From contig DIDN01000090.1 in the NCBI GenBank assembly GCA_002418185.1, positions 1 through 23,032 on the forward strand: a stretch of DNA of 23,032 nucleotides, in the 5' to 3' direction. Numbering within the stretch: position 1 is the first letter of the stretch; the number at the start of each line of letters is the position of its first letter. The position numbers were made by a program, and so were the translations under genes. The notes beneath the pieces are model-generated. The model saw only the letters and a list, made by a program, of their open reading frames with translations. It was not told the origin of the DNA and did not search any database. This stretch comes from Deltaproteobacteria bacterium UBA5799 (GTDB taxonomy: Bacteria; Desulfobacterota; GWC2-55-46). Shown piece by piece: positions 13,584 through 21,280 of this stretch.

Positions 13584-15095
13584 ATGTTTTTACGCCGATA
13601 CGGTATCCGTATTCCGTTCAATAAGTCCATAGCCGTTTCCATGGTATTCGCAGCAGTAATTCCATGCTGCCTCCTTTTTTCCGTTCCGGAAAAGGCGCTT
13701 GCCTCGGGTTCGGTGCATGTCCCGGTCGGGAGCTGGGTTTATCGCGCGCTTGACCGGCTGGAGGCGGAAGGGCTCATTAAGAGCGGGCTTCTCGACAGCC
13801 GTCCGCTTACAAGGAGCGAGGTCGCAAGGCTCGTAAGGGAAGCTGAGGCTTCGGCAAGGGGGCAGTCGCATACCAACATCATGCTTGGTCATCTCGTCCG
13901 CGAGTTCCCTGAATATGAGTCTTCGGGGCAGGCAAGCTATTTGAAGCCCGTTGATTTCGTAAACCTCAGGTATCTGTATTCAGACGGCGTTCCTGGTTTC
14001 TTCAATAACAATAATAAAGGGGACAGGTTTGCAGAAGGCTCTAATTACAGGGTCGGATTTGCCTCTCATGCAAGGGTCGGCGATGCCCTTACTTTTTATT
14101 TCAACCCGGAATTGAGATACCCGGACGGCCCGGCGGACAGAGATGCCGAAATTGACGTAGTCGAGGCATACGCTTCGTTTACGTTCTATAATTTCGAGGT
14201 CACCGCCGGCAGAGAGGGCCTCTGGTGGGGACCGGGTAGGTACGGGGCCTTGCTGATTTCATCGAACCCCAGGCCCTTGGATCTCGTGAAAATCACAAAC
14301 CCGGAGCCTTTTCTGCTCCCTTTCGTCGGTTTATTCAGGTTCACGGTATTTGCCACGCGGCTCGAGGAGGGGAGGCATATCCCCAGACCATATCTCGCGG
14401 GATTAAGGCTGGAGCTAAAGCCGCATCCGGCGCTGCAGTTGGGTTTTTCGAGGACGGCGATGTTCGGAGGCGAAGGAAGGAGCGTCGACCTCGGCACCAT
14501 ATGGGACGTCATCACCGCCAGGAACGAAAATGAGCACGGGGAGGAGCCTGGCAACCAGCTCGGAGCAATCGACCTGAAGCTGACGCTCCCGTTCGAGGCG
14601 CAGCCGATCGTGCTCTATGGAGAGCTCGGCGGAGAGGACGAGGCAGGCTGGCTGCCGTCGAGGACCGGTTATATCGCCGGGATCTACCTGCCGAGGGTGT
14701 TCATGGTCCCGGAACTGGCGCTGCGCGCCGAGTACGCGACCAACTACATCGGAGCGCACGTCGATTACTGGTACACGCACCATATTTATAAAACGGGTTA
14801 TACGTACTACGGCAACGTGATAGGCCATCACATGGGCACGGAGGCGAAGGCTTTTTATATCGAAGCGGAATACCGGACGAAATCGGCCGGCAACTTCAGG
14901 CTGGCCCATGACAGGGAATCGAGCGGAAGAGGAGCCGGAAAGGCAACCAAAGAGAGCATCGGCGCTTTTTGGGAACTCTATATCGGCGACCGCTCCGCCT
15001 TAAGGCTTGCGTATGTCCATGAAAATGGGGATGGGGAAGGCTCGGACGATATTGATTCGCGAAGTTTTTTTTCCGAGTTGGAGTTTTCCTTCTGA
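13584..15095 (+). CDS. Capsule assembly Wzi-family outer-membrane protein
   Basis: A predicted outer-membrane beta-barrel of 503 residues in the Wzi family, which in E. coli helps attach capsule to the cell surface. The N-terminus has basic residues, a hydrophobic core (about 16-34) and ALA-SG, giving signal-peptidase cleavage near residue 40. SWVYRALDRLEAEGLIKSG is a typical N-terminal module. The conserved core VTAGREGLWWGPGRYGALL lies mid-protein. Alternating aromatic strands follow, and the chain ends in Phe (ELEFSF), as outer-membrane barrels do. The frame opens at a TTG at 13494, but ATG 13584 is preferred because it places the signal peptide at the N-terminus. Its ribosome site (AGGCAGAG) is weak. 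A T8 tract lies at 15065-15072. No Wza, Wzb, Wzc or Wzy homologue is in the window. Confidence 0.85.
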   Translation: MFLRRYGIRIPFNKSIAVSMVFAAVIPCCLLFSVPEKALASGSVHVPVGSWVYRALDRLEAEGLIKSGLLDSRPLTRSEVARLVREAEASARGQSHTNIMLGHLVREFPEYESSGQASYLKPVDFVNLRYLYSDGVPGFFNNNNKGDRFAEGSNYRVGFASHARVGDALTFYFNPELRYPDGPADRDAEIDVVEAYASFTFYNFEVTAGREGLWWGPGRYGALLISSNPRPLDLVKITNPEPFLLPFVGLFRFTVFATRLEEGRHIPRPYLAGLRLELKPHPALQLGFSRTAMFGGEGRSVDLGTIWDVITARNENEHGEEPGNQLGAIDLKLTLPFEAQPIVLYGELGGEDEAGWLPSRTGYIAGIYLPRVFMVPELALRAEYATNYIGAHVDYWYTHHIYKTGYTYYGNVIGHHMGTEAKAFYIEAEYRTKSAGNFRLAHDRESSGRGAGKATKESIGAFWELYIGDRSALRLAYVHENGDGEGSDDIDSRSFFSELEFSF

Positions 15096-15200
15096 ACCGC
15101 CGCCCTTGCCCGCGAGCTGGCCCGGTTGGGGCGGCATACCGCCAGATGCGCCCTGTAACGCCAGACCGTATTCCCTCTTCCCTCAATGACCTAAAAATAA

Positions 15201-15230
15201 TTGAATAATACAGGGCTTTAACAGTATAAT
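15201..15230 (+). promoter_or_regulatory. Promoter of the glycan-decoration cluster
   Basis: TTGAAT (15201-15206) and a perfect TATAAT (15225-15230) are 18 bases apart in a clearly AT-rich patch. Transcription would start near 15237, leaving a leader of about 105 bases before ATG 15342. It is the best candidate promoter for the run of plus-strand genes to the end of the window. A GC-rich inverted repeat after wzi (15099-15105 with 15129-15135) may end the upstream transcript, but lacks a T-run. Confidence 0.65.
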
Positions 15231-15341
15231 GGCAAGCTATTGTAAAGGCATATTTAAACCCCGCCTTCAAAACAAATATGAGAGTAACGCATCATCTGTG
15301 ACATCGAGATCGATAATGCTCTCCCCGGAAGGGACTGAAAA

Positions 15342-16019
15342 ATGGGCGACCGAAACCAGCTCGTCTTTATCCTGAAAAATGCAGGCAGGTTCAAGGGGCC
15401 TTTTCTCGAGATAGGCTCAAGAGACTATGGTTCGACCCAGAACCTGAGGACAGAGTTCGCCTCCAAGGGCGATTATATCGGGGCTGACATGTCATCAGGC
15501 AACGGCGTGGATTGCGTATTGGATTTTACCACGGATTTTGCTTCCATAGACAAGGCGCTCGGGGGAAAGCGTTTCAAGACGATATTTTGCCTGAGCGTCC
15601 TGGAGCATTGCGAACAGCCTTTCAAGATGGCTGAAAACATGACCTCTTTGCTTGCACCGGGCGGGAAGATATGCCTGTCTGTCCCTTTTGCGTGGAAGTT
15701 CCACGGCTATCCGTCGGATTATTGGAGGTTCACTCACGAAGGTGTTAAGAAACTCTTCCCGAAACTCAATTTCGACAAGGAGGAATGCATTGAGGCGTCT
15801 TCGAAAACCGGCGAATTTCTCCCGCTTTCTGAAGGAATCGGGAGGATAGATATCAGGGGCGGGCTGCACCGCAAGGCCGGCCGCTGGATGAGAGGCATAA
15901 GCGCTGACATATTCAAGGTCTTGTCGAAGACGGGTTTGTGGACATGGGTGTTTGGTTACCCCTATGTCATGCGGCCCACGAGCATTTTCATGATTGGAGA
16001 ATTGAAAGGCAGTGATTAG
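15342..16019 (+). CDS. Class I SAM-dependent methyltransferase
   Basis: A 225-residue soluble methyltransferase. FLEIGSRDYG (21-30) is the SAM-binding motif I, GADM (47-50) supplies the acidic residue, FCLSVLEH (82-89) is the motif IV region, and LAPGG (104-108) with SVPFAWKFHGYPSDYWRFT (113-131) are typical of Methyltransf_11-like enzymes in glycan loci. It probably methylates a sugar or glycan intermediate, but the substrate cannot be read from the sequence. An AAGGGA ribosome site precedes the ATG. The next gene overlaps its last eight bases. Its codons are richer in A/T third positions than those of the housekeeping genes. Confidence 0.85.
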   Translation: MGDRNQLVFILKNAGRFKGPFLEIGSRDYGSTQNLRTEFASKGDYIGADMSSGNGVDCVLDFTTDFASIDKALGGKRFKTIFCLSVLEHCEQPFKMAENMTSLLAPGGKICLSVPFAWKFHGYPSDYWRFTHEGVKKLFPKLNFDKEECIEASSKTGEFLPLSEGIGRIDIRGGLHRKAGRWMRGISADIFKVLSKTGLWTWVFGYPYVMRPTSIFMIGELKGSD

Positions 16020-17274
16020 GACGCGGTCCTTGATTTTGAAGCAGGGGCAAGTTGCCGCCCTCCCCGATGGCAGAAAAGGATTTGCGAGGAAGGGAGTCCG
16101 CAGAGACTGCATTTACGCGCCGTTGAAGGTTTTTGTGATTGCGTGCAAGTATAAATCCGATTATCCGCTCTTGAACGGCATGGTGCTGGGGCTCAAGCCG
16201 GACGAATTCGACGCGAAGGTCTGTTACCTGGCCGGCAGTCCCGATGGCAAGAACACTCTCGACCGCTACGGCAAGGCGCTCTATCTCGAAAACAGGCAAA
16301 AGGTCTCATGGCCTAAAAGGCTTGCGGCCCTCGTAGGGGTCCTCCGGAAGGAAAAGCCGGACATAATCCATTGCCACAGGCACCAATCGGTCATTTACGG
16401 GCTCTCGGCCGCCTTTTTGGCGCGCATACGTCCCGCGATAATATCTCACGTGCACGGCGCCAGGAGGACGCGCTCCCTGAGAAGAAGATTGATGAATGCG
16501 TTCTTGTTTAAAAGGGTCGACAGGGTCGTTGCCGTTTCGGACGGCGTAAAGGAAGATATCCTTGAGACGAATTTCGGGCTTGCGCCCGGGAAGGTGTCCG
16601 CGGTCTATAACGGCATAAAGACCGGTGCAGTTGACGCCGGTCGCGTAGCGAGGGAAAGGGCGAGAGAAAAGCTCGGAATTCCAGAGGGCGTAATGGTATT
16701 CGGCACGGTGGGGAGGCTCGTCCCGAAGAAAAGGCAAGCGCTTCTGATCGAGGCCTTTGCCGGGGTCCTTGAAACCATCCCCTCTGCGAGGCTTGTGGTA
16801 GTCGGGGACGGGCCTTTGCGGGAAGAGCTTGAGAAAAAAGCCATGGCAGCCGGTATATCCGGTTCCGTGAAGTTTTTGGGCTTCAGGAGGGATGTCCCTG
16901 AATTATTGCCGGGATTCGACGCTTTTGTCTTTACCTCGCGAGATGAAGGCCTACCGCTGGCATTGCTCGAAGCGATGGATGCTTCTCTTGCGGCCGTAGC
17001 AACCGGAGCGTGCGGCGTTACGGAGGTTTACGAAAAAAGCGAAGGCCCTTTCGGAAAGCTCGTGCTTTCCGTCGAGCCCCGCCGCTTCGCGGAAGCGATG
17101 ATCGAGGTCGGGCTCCTCTCCTCTGATGAAAGGAGGAGGCTGGGAGAAAACGCCGCAAGGACGGTTAGCAAAAATTATTCGATTGAGGCCATGTGCAAAG
17201 GGCTTGAATCAGTTTACAGGGAAGTCCTGAGTAAAAAGAATGACGGTCATTTATGTCGGACTGAGAGTTTATGA
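16012..17274 (+). CDS. GT4-family glycosyltransferase
   Basis: A GT-B fold glycosyltransferase of 420 residues as called. The first Rossmann strand (KVFVIACK) begins only at residue 39, HCHRHQS (120-126) and HVHGARR (146-152) are N-domain landmarks, GTVGRLVPKK (231-240) and VVVGDGPLREEL (262-273) open the C-domain, and E312-x7-E320 (EGLPLALLE) is the donor-binding motif of GT4 enzymes. The start is uncertain. GTG 16012 has a GAAAGG ribosome site and overlaps the upstream stop, but adds a 37-residue basic N-terminal extension. TTG 16123 would start exactly at the fold but has no clear ribosome site. It probably transfers a hexose to the LPS core or a related glycan. Confidence 0.88.
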   Translation: MIRTRSLILKQGQVAALPDGRKGFARKGVRRDCIYAPLKVFVIACKYKSDYPLLNGMVLGLKPDEFDAKVCYLAGSPDGKNTLDRYGKALYLENRQKVSWPKRLAALVGVLRKEKPDIIHCHRHQSVIYGLSAAFLARIRPAIISHVHGARRTRSLRRRLMNAFLFKRVDRVVAVSDGVKEDILETNFGLAPGKVSAVYNGIKTGAVDAGRVARERAREKLGIPEGVMVFGTVGRLVPKKRQALLIEAFAGVLETIPSARLVVVGDGPLREELEKKAMAAGISGSVKFLGFRRDVPELLPGFDAFVFTSRDEGLPLALLEAMDASLAAVATGACGVTEVYEKSEGPFGKLVLSVEPRRFAEAMIEVGLLSSDERRRLGENAARTVSKNYSIEAMCKGLESVYREVLSKKNDGHLCRTESL

Positions 17275-17371
17275 GGTATTCGTTACTGGAGTGGAGCCGT
17301 AGTATTACTAGCCAAGAGAGGCGCCAGTGGCGGTCCTTTCATTAAACACTTCGTAGAAGACACGTTAGCTA

Positions 17372-18208
17372 ATGGGATTGCATGGAAAAACCGTATCGTT
17401 TGAGAACGGGTGGAGGTTCGAGCAGAGCTCGGATGCCTCTTCCCCCGAGCTTCTAAAGATCGTCAAGGATATCCTGAAGGCGTCTACATTGCCGGACGGT
17501 TTGACGGTAATGAAGAGTTCCCCTTCGAGCAGAGTGTATAAATTCAACTGCGGCGGCAGAGATTATATCTTCAAGGAGTTTCTCCCCAGGAGCGTTTTCG
17601 AGCCGGTGAAGGCGCTTATAAGGGGTGCGAGAGCCGAGAAGGCGCTTAAGGGCGGAGAAGTCCTTGAGCGAAAAAATTTTCTGGCGCCGCAGGCCGTACT
17701 ATGGGGTGTAAAGAGCAAGTGTGGTATGCCGTCAAGGAATTTCCTTGTTACAGCATTCGTCCCGGGCTTTTGCGGCCTTAATACATTTCTGAGAGACCGT
17801 TTCGATTTCATTCCCCCGAAGGAGCGCTTTCACATTAAAAGGCGGATCGCATCGGCCTTCGGACGAACGGTCGGAAGGCTCCATAGCGAAGGCATCATAC
17901 ACGGGGATTTAAGGCTCGATAATATAATGGTCCCGGCAGAGCCCGGCGTCGGAGAATTAAGGTTTTATTTCATCGACAATGAGAGAAACCGCGTTTTCAA
18001 AAAGGCTCCTTTGAGGCTTGTGATCAAAAACCTCGTCCAGGTGAACATGATCGTGTTTCCCTGCGTAACTTCCCGGGACAGGGTCCGTTTTTTCCTCGCT
18101 TATCTGACGGAATTTCCCGCGATACGGCGCGTTAGAAGAGGAGTCTCGCGGAAGGTGATGATGCTGACGCGCAGGAGGCTGAAGGCTAAGCATGGCATCG
18201 AAATCTAA
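17372..18208 (+). CDS. InaA/WaaP-type lipopolysaccharide kinase (first of three)
   Basis: A 278-residue small protein-kinase-fold enzyme like the LPS core sugar kinases (InaA/WaaP/Kdo kinase group). The ATP-binding lysine is probably K68 (DYIFKEF), with an Arg/Lys/Glu-rich helix (86-101) for the ion-pair glutamate. The catalytic loop is HGDLRLDNIM (177-186) with D179 and N184, and the metal-binding aspartate is D202 (FIDNER). The end is strongly basic, fitting the inner face of the inner membrane. The substrate is probably a core heptose or Kdo, but inferred only. An in-frame TAG at 17366-17368 rules out a longer N-terminus. No clear Shine-Dalgarno is seen, and 97 bases separate it from the upstream stop. 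It overlaps the next gene by 17 bases. Confidence 0.82.
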   Translation: MGLHGKTVSFENGWRFEQSSDASSPELLKIVKDILKASTLPDGLTVMKSSPSSRVYKFNCGGRDYIFKEFLPRSVFEPVKALIRGARAEKALKGGEVLERKNFLAPQAVLWGVKSKCGMPSRNFLVTAFVPGFCGLNTFLRDRFDFIPPKERFHIKRRIASAFGRTVGRLHSEGIIHGDLRLDNIMVPAEPGVGELRFYFIDNERNRVFKKAPLRLVIKNLVQVNMIVFPCVTSRDRVRFFLAYLTEFPAIRRVRRGVSRKVMMLTRRRLKAKHGIEI

Positions 18209-18884
18209 AGAAAGGCAGGAAATGGAGCTTAAGACCGCAAAGACAAGATTCGGCGTCATGGAGCCGTACATAAAGGGGATGAGCGTGCTCGACATAGGCT
18301 GCGTTGACTCGCGGCCTGGCGGCGAGAGAAAATACAGGTCCACCGGGCTCCATATGTTTTTAAAGGAGCGCGCCGCAAGGTGTGTGGGCGTTGACACCGA
18401 TAAGGACGGTGTAGAGGAGATGAATGCGCAGGGGTTCGAATGTATTGCGAATGACTGCGAGACAATGAGACTCGGTGAAGAGTTCGACTGCGTTGTGGCC
18501 GGAGAGGTGATAGAGCATTTGAGCAACCCGGGCCTTTTCCTCGAAAACGTGAAGGGACATCTTAAAAGCGGGGGCGCGTTCGTCCTGACCACCTCAAATG
18601 CGTTTTCGATAGTGCATTTTTACAGGATATTGACGAGGAACAGGATAAAGGTGCACGGCGAGCACACCGCGTGGTACGACCCCATGACCATCGCGCAGCT
18701 GCTTGCGCGCCACGGGTTCAGGGTCGAGGCAGTATGGTTTGCCAACAAGACGAAGTGGCGCGAAATGAAGAACATATTCAAGATAAAATACCAGGTGCCA
18801 AGATTTATTTCATGGCTGAGGCCCTATTACTCCGGGACCATAATCGTCGTGGCCAGGGCTGAAAGCAGCGGAGAGAGGCGTTGA
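18192..18884 (+). CDS. Class I SAM-dependent methyltransferase
   Basis: A 230-residue methyltransferase. VLDIGC (32-37) is motif I, GVDTD (66-70) binds the SAM ribose, GEVIEHL (104-110) is the motif IV region and LKSGGAFVLTT (124-134) the following strand. It is not close to the other two methyltransferases of the cluster outside these shared motifs, so tandem duplication is unlikely. Its start lies 17 bases inside the preceding kinase gene, and the next kinase starts at or just after its stop, so it is sandwiched between two kinases and probably cotranslated with them. A GGAGG precedes the ATG. A sugar, lipid or phosphate methyl acceptor is possible. The substrate is unknown. Confidence 0.85.
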   Translation: MASKSKERQEMELKTAKTRFGVMEPYIKGMSVLDIGCVDSRPGGERKYRSTGLHMFLKERAARCVGVDTDKDGVEEMNAQGFECIANDCETMRLGEEFDCVVAGEVIEHLSNPGLFLENVKGHLKSGGAFVLTTSNAFSIVHFYRILTRNRIKVHGEHTAWYDPMTIAQLLARHGFRVEAVWFANKTKWREMKNIFKIKYQVPRFISWLRPYYSGTIIVVARAESSGERR

Positions 18885-18895
18885 AAGAAAGGGAC

Positions 18896-19684
18896 ATGGC
18901 TCTAAGGCGCGGAGACGTAAAAGGACGGTTTCGCAAAGGCCAGTTCGGGCGTGCCTTCGAATCGTTGTTCAAGGATATCGCTTCGAAAAGCGCGGATATC
19001 AGAATCTTGAAGGACGGCGCCTCGACCACGGTTGGCGTCATGCGAGGGCAAGGGTTTTCGCTTCCTTTCGACCTGGTGATAAAGCGCTTCAAATACAAGG
19101 GCGCTCTGCATTCGATGGCTAAAAGGGTTGCAGGTTCGAGGGCAAGACTTCTTTACCGGGTAAACCTCAAGCTATTTGAAAACGACCTCAAAGTCCCATG
19201 CCCCGTGGGTTTCATGGAGGGATTCAAGGATTCGTTTTACTGCTCGGAATACATTGAGGGCTCGGATAATCTGGCCGCCATGTACGAAAACGGTTTTTTT
19301 GGCGAACCGCGAAAGTTTGCCGGAGACTTGGCCCGAGCGCTATCGGCATGGCATTTGAAAGGCGCGGTACACGGAGATCTCAAGTGGACGAACATACTTG
19401 TGCGAAAAACCCGCTGTTCCGTACCCGGCAGCGGGGGTGAATGGGATTTTTTTTTCATCGACCTCGACCAGGCCGTTCTCAATAAGGAATGGAGCGCCAG
19501 GGGCGCGGAGAAAGACCTCGAAAGGTTTTACAGCCACGCCCTGAGGTTCGGGGCCGGGTCATGGGTAGCGGAAGAATTTTTTCCGGCATACCTCAAGGAA
19601 CTGCCTCCGCCCTTCATTGGGAAACTGGATATCAGCATGATAATTGAAGGTGCTGAAAGGAAAGAACGGTCGAGGGCTCGTTAG
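18896..19684 (+). CDS. InaA/WaaP-type lipopolysaccharide kinase (second of three)
   Basis: A 262-residue kinase-fold protein. LVIKRFKYKG (60-69) carries the likely ATP-binding lysine (K63), HGDLKWTNILV (159-169) is the catalytic loop with D161 and N166, and FFIDLDQ (186-192) contains the metal aspartate D189. The N-terminal 50 residues are variable and basic. It differs greatly from the kinases on either side, so it probably has its own substrate. The frame is open from a TTG at 18881, which overlaps the upstream TGA. ATG 18896 is preferred for its start codon and the AAAGGGA just before it, but the TTG also has a ribosome site. A T9 tract (19447-19455) lies just before the metal-binding aspartate codon. 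Confidence 0.8.
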   Translation: MALRRGDVKGRFRKGQFGRAFESLFKDIASKSADIRILKDGASTTVGVMRGQGFSLPFDLVIKRFKYKGALHSMAKRVAGSRARLLYRVNLKLFENDLKVPCPVGFMEGFKDSFYCSEYIEGSDNLAAMYENGFFGEPRKFAGDLARALSAWHLKGAVHGDLKWTNILVRKTRCSVPGSGGEWDFFFIDLDQAVLNKEWSARGAEKDLERFYSHALRFGAGSWVAEEFFPAYLKELPPPFIGKLDISMIIEGAERKERSRAR

Positions 19685-19685
19685 G

Positions 19686-20513
19686 ATGCGTTTCGTGGAG
19701 CAAAAAGGGCTAATCATAAATGAAGATTTCCTGGGTCTTTTAAAGACGCACGGCCTCGACAATTTCGAGAGCCTGCTCAATTACAGCGGCGGCTCTTTGG
19801 TCAAGAAGAAGGCCGAGAGGGACGTGAAGAGGCTTCTCCTGCAGGACGGAGAGGAACCGCGGGCTTTGTACCTGAAGCGGCATCTTGCTTCATTCGGCGA
19901 AAGGCTGAAGAGGTTTTCTCCCTTCCACCCGCGCGAAGACGCGAGGAACGAATGGGAGAAGACGATACTTCTGCGAGCTTGCGGCTTTTCGACGCCTGTG
20001 CCAGTAGCTTACGGCGAGGGCGGAAAAGCCTCCCTGACGCTTACTGAAGAGATTTACGGCGCGGTACGGGTCGAAAGCCATATACCCCTCCTTTCGAGCG
20101 CCAGGGCCGGCATGGAAGGCGTGTTCAGGAAAAGAATGCTTATAAGGAGGCTTGGCGAAACTGCCAGGGACTTCCATGCCAAAGGGTTCAACCACCAGGA
20201 TTTTTATATCGGGCATTTTTTCACAAGGCCTTCTACCGGAGAGCTTTTTCTAATCGACCTCCAGAGGGTCCAAAGAAGGAGCAGGCCGGCCAGGAGGTGG
20301 ATTAAAAAAGACCTCGCGCAGTTTGTTTTCTCGGCCAGTAATACTGAAAACTTCACGCGTGCCGACCTCGTGAGGTTCGGATACGCCTACCTTGGCAAGA
20401 ATGGATTCGACAGGGCCGAAAGGAAAATGATAAAAAGAATCTTTTCAAAGTCCCGGGCCATAGCCCGTCATACGTCAAAAATGCTCGAAAGGAGAAAGAA
20501 GCTCGCCGGGTGA
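19686..20513 (+). CDS. WaaP/Kdo-kinase-type lipopolysaccharide kinase (third of three)
   Basis: The most WaaP-like of the three kinases, 275 residues. The N-terminal region (DFLGLLKTHGLDNFESLL, then KKKAERDVKRLLL) is typical of heptose kinases, LYLKRHL (61-67) holds the ATP-binding lysine K64, and NEWEKTILLRACGFSTP (88-104) contains the ion-pair glutamate and the conserved GxxTP turn. The catalytic loop reads FNHQDFYIGHFF (168-179), with D172 and Gln in place of the Gly of the other two kinases, and the metal aspartate is D191 (LIDLQRV). It probably phosphorylates an inner-core heptose. ATG 19686 starts two bases after the upstream stop. A longer frame from TTG 19644 lies inside the preceding gene and is not favoured. 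Confidence 0.85.
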   Translation: MRFVEQKGLIINEDFLGLLKTHGLDNFESLLNYSGGSLVKKKAERDVKRLLLQDGEEPRALYLKRHLASFGERLKRFSPFHPREDARNEWEKTILLRACGFSTPVPVAYGEGGKASLTLTEEIYGAVRVESHIPLLSSARAGMEGVFRKRMLIRRLGETARDFHAKGFNHQDFYIGHFFTRPSTGELFLIDLQRVQRRSRPARRWIKKDLAQFVFSASNTENFTRADLVRFGYAYLGKNGFDRAERKMIKRIFSKSRAIARHTSKMLERRKKLAG

Positions 20514-20653
20514 GGCCCCGGGGACATGGACGGGGAAGGCCCACGGGGACCCCTCATTGCATGCAGGACCTGGTTCCGTGAGGGCGGTGATGCGGTGCGG
20601 CTTTCGATGCCCGGCCAGTGCGGCCAAAAATCATTCAGGGGCGTGGCAACGGA

Positions 20654-21280
20654 ATGGAACAGTTCAGCTGGGCACGGTTTTATAAACAGCGCAAGGCGGT
20701 AAGAAAGGTCTATCCATCCAACTACGGCCTTGCGTTAAAGAAAAAACTAACGGACATTGTCGAGGCGGAGCTTAATGGTAAAGAGAAGCTCCTCGACGTT
20801 GGCGCCTCCGATAAAGAAATGGGGGAAAGGATAAAAAGGAAATTTCCGTCGATAGTCTGCAAGACAATGGACGTGGACAGGGCGAACCAGCACGATTATT
20901 ACTCCCTCGGCGAGATAAAAGAGAAGTTCGATATGGTGGTGCTTGCCGAGGTGATTGAGCACCTCCCTTTTAACGAGGGGATGAAGCTCCTTAAGGAGTT
21001 AAACGGCATCCTTGGGGACGGCGGCAAGATAATAGTCTCCACGCCTAATATGCACCACCCGAACCGGTTTTTTTGGGATTCGGACCATAAAACACATTTC
21101 AGATACGATGAGGTCGGGGCGGCGCTCATTGAAGCCGGGTTTGAAATAAAAGGGCTCTTCAGGGTCTACAACGACCAGTTCTTGAGGCGTTTCGTGAGGA
21201 TCTCTCTTATGGGCTGGCTCCATAGGTACCTGGATGTGGACTTCGCCAGGAGCATTGTGGCTGTGGCTGTAAAGAAATGA
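20654..21280 (+). CDS. Class I SAM-dependent methyltransferase
   Basis: A 208-residue methyltransferase, third in the cluster. LLDVGASDKEMG (46-57) is motif I, TMDVD (71-75) the acidic loop, LAEVIEHL (97-104) the motif IV region, and GDGGKIIVSTPN (121-132) with HFRYDEV the C-terminal half. The fold resembles UbiG/Methyltransf_11 enzymes found with glycosyltransferases. The frame is open from a GTG at 20618, but ATG 20654 gives the normal length. The 140 bases before it (20514-20653) are GC-rich and hold no supported gene. The stop overlaps the next glycosyltransferase as ATGA (21277-21280), so the two are translationally coupled and may act on the same glycan. Confidence 0.85.
   Translation: MEQFSWARFYKQRKAVRKVYPSNYGLALKKKLTDIVEAELNGKEKLLDVGASDKEMGERIKRKFPSIVCKTMDVDRANQHDYYSLGEIKEKFDMVVLAEVIEHLPFNEGMKLLKELNGILGDGGKIIVSTPNMHHPNRFFWDSDHKTHFRYDEVGAALIEAGFEIKGLFRVYNDQFLRRFVRISLMGWLHRYLDVDFARSIVAVAVKK

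Noticed and set aside
17271..17345. A 24-codon ORF starting as ATGA at the stop of the GT4 gene and ending at TAA 17343-17345.
   Set aside because: Apart from the ATGA overlap it has no family-like sequence and no ribosome site of its own. Such short frames are expected by chance.
20514..20653. GC-rich region with G/C inverted repeats between the third kinase and third methyltransferase.
   Set aside because: There is no T-run for a terminator, no clear promoter and no supported small gene. The pairings are weak and composition-driven.
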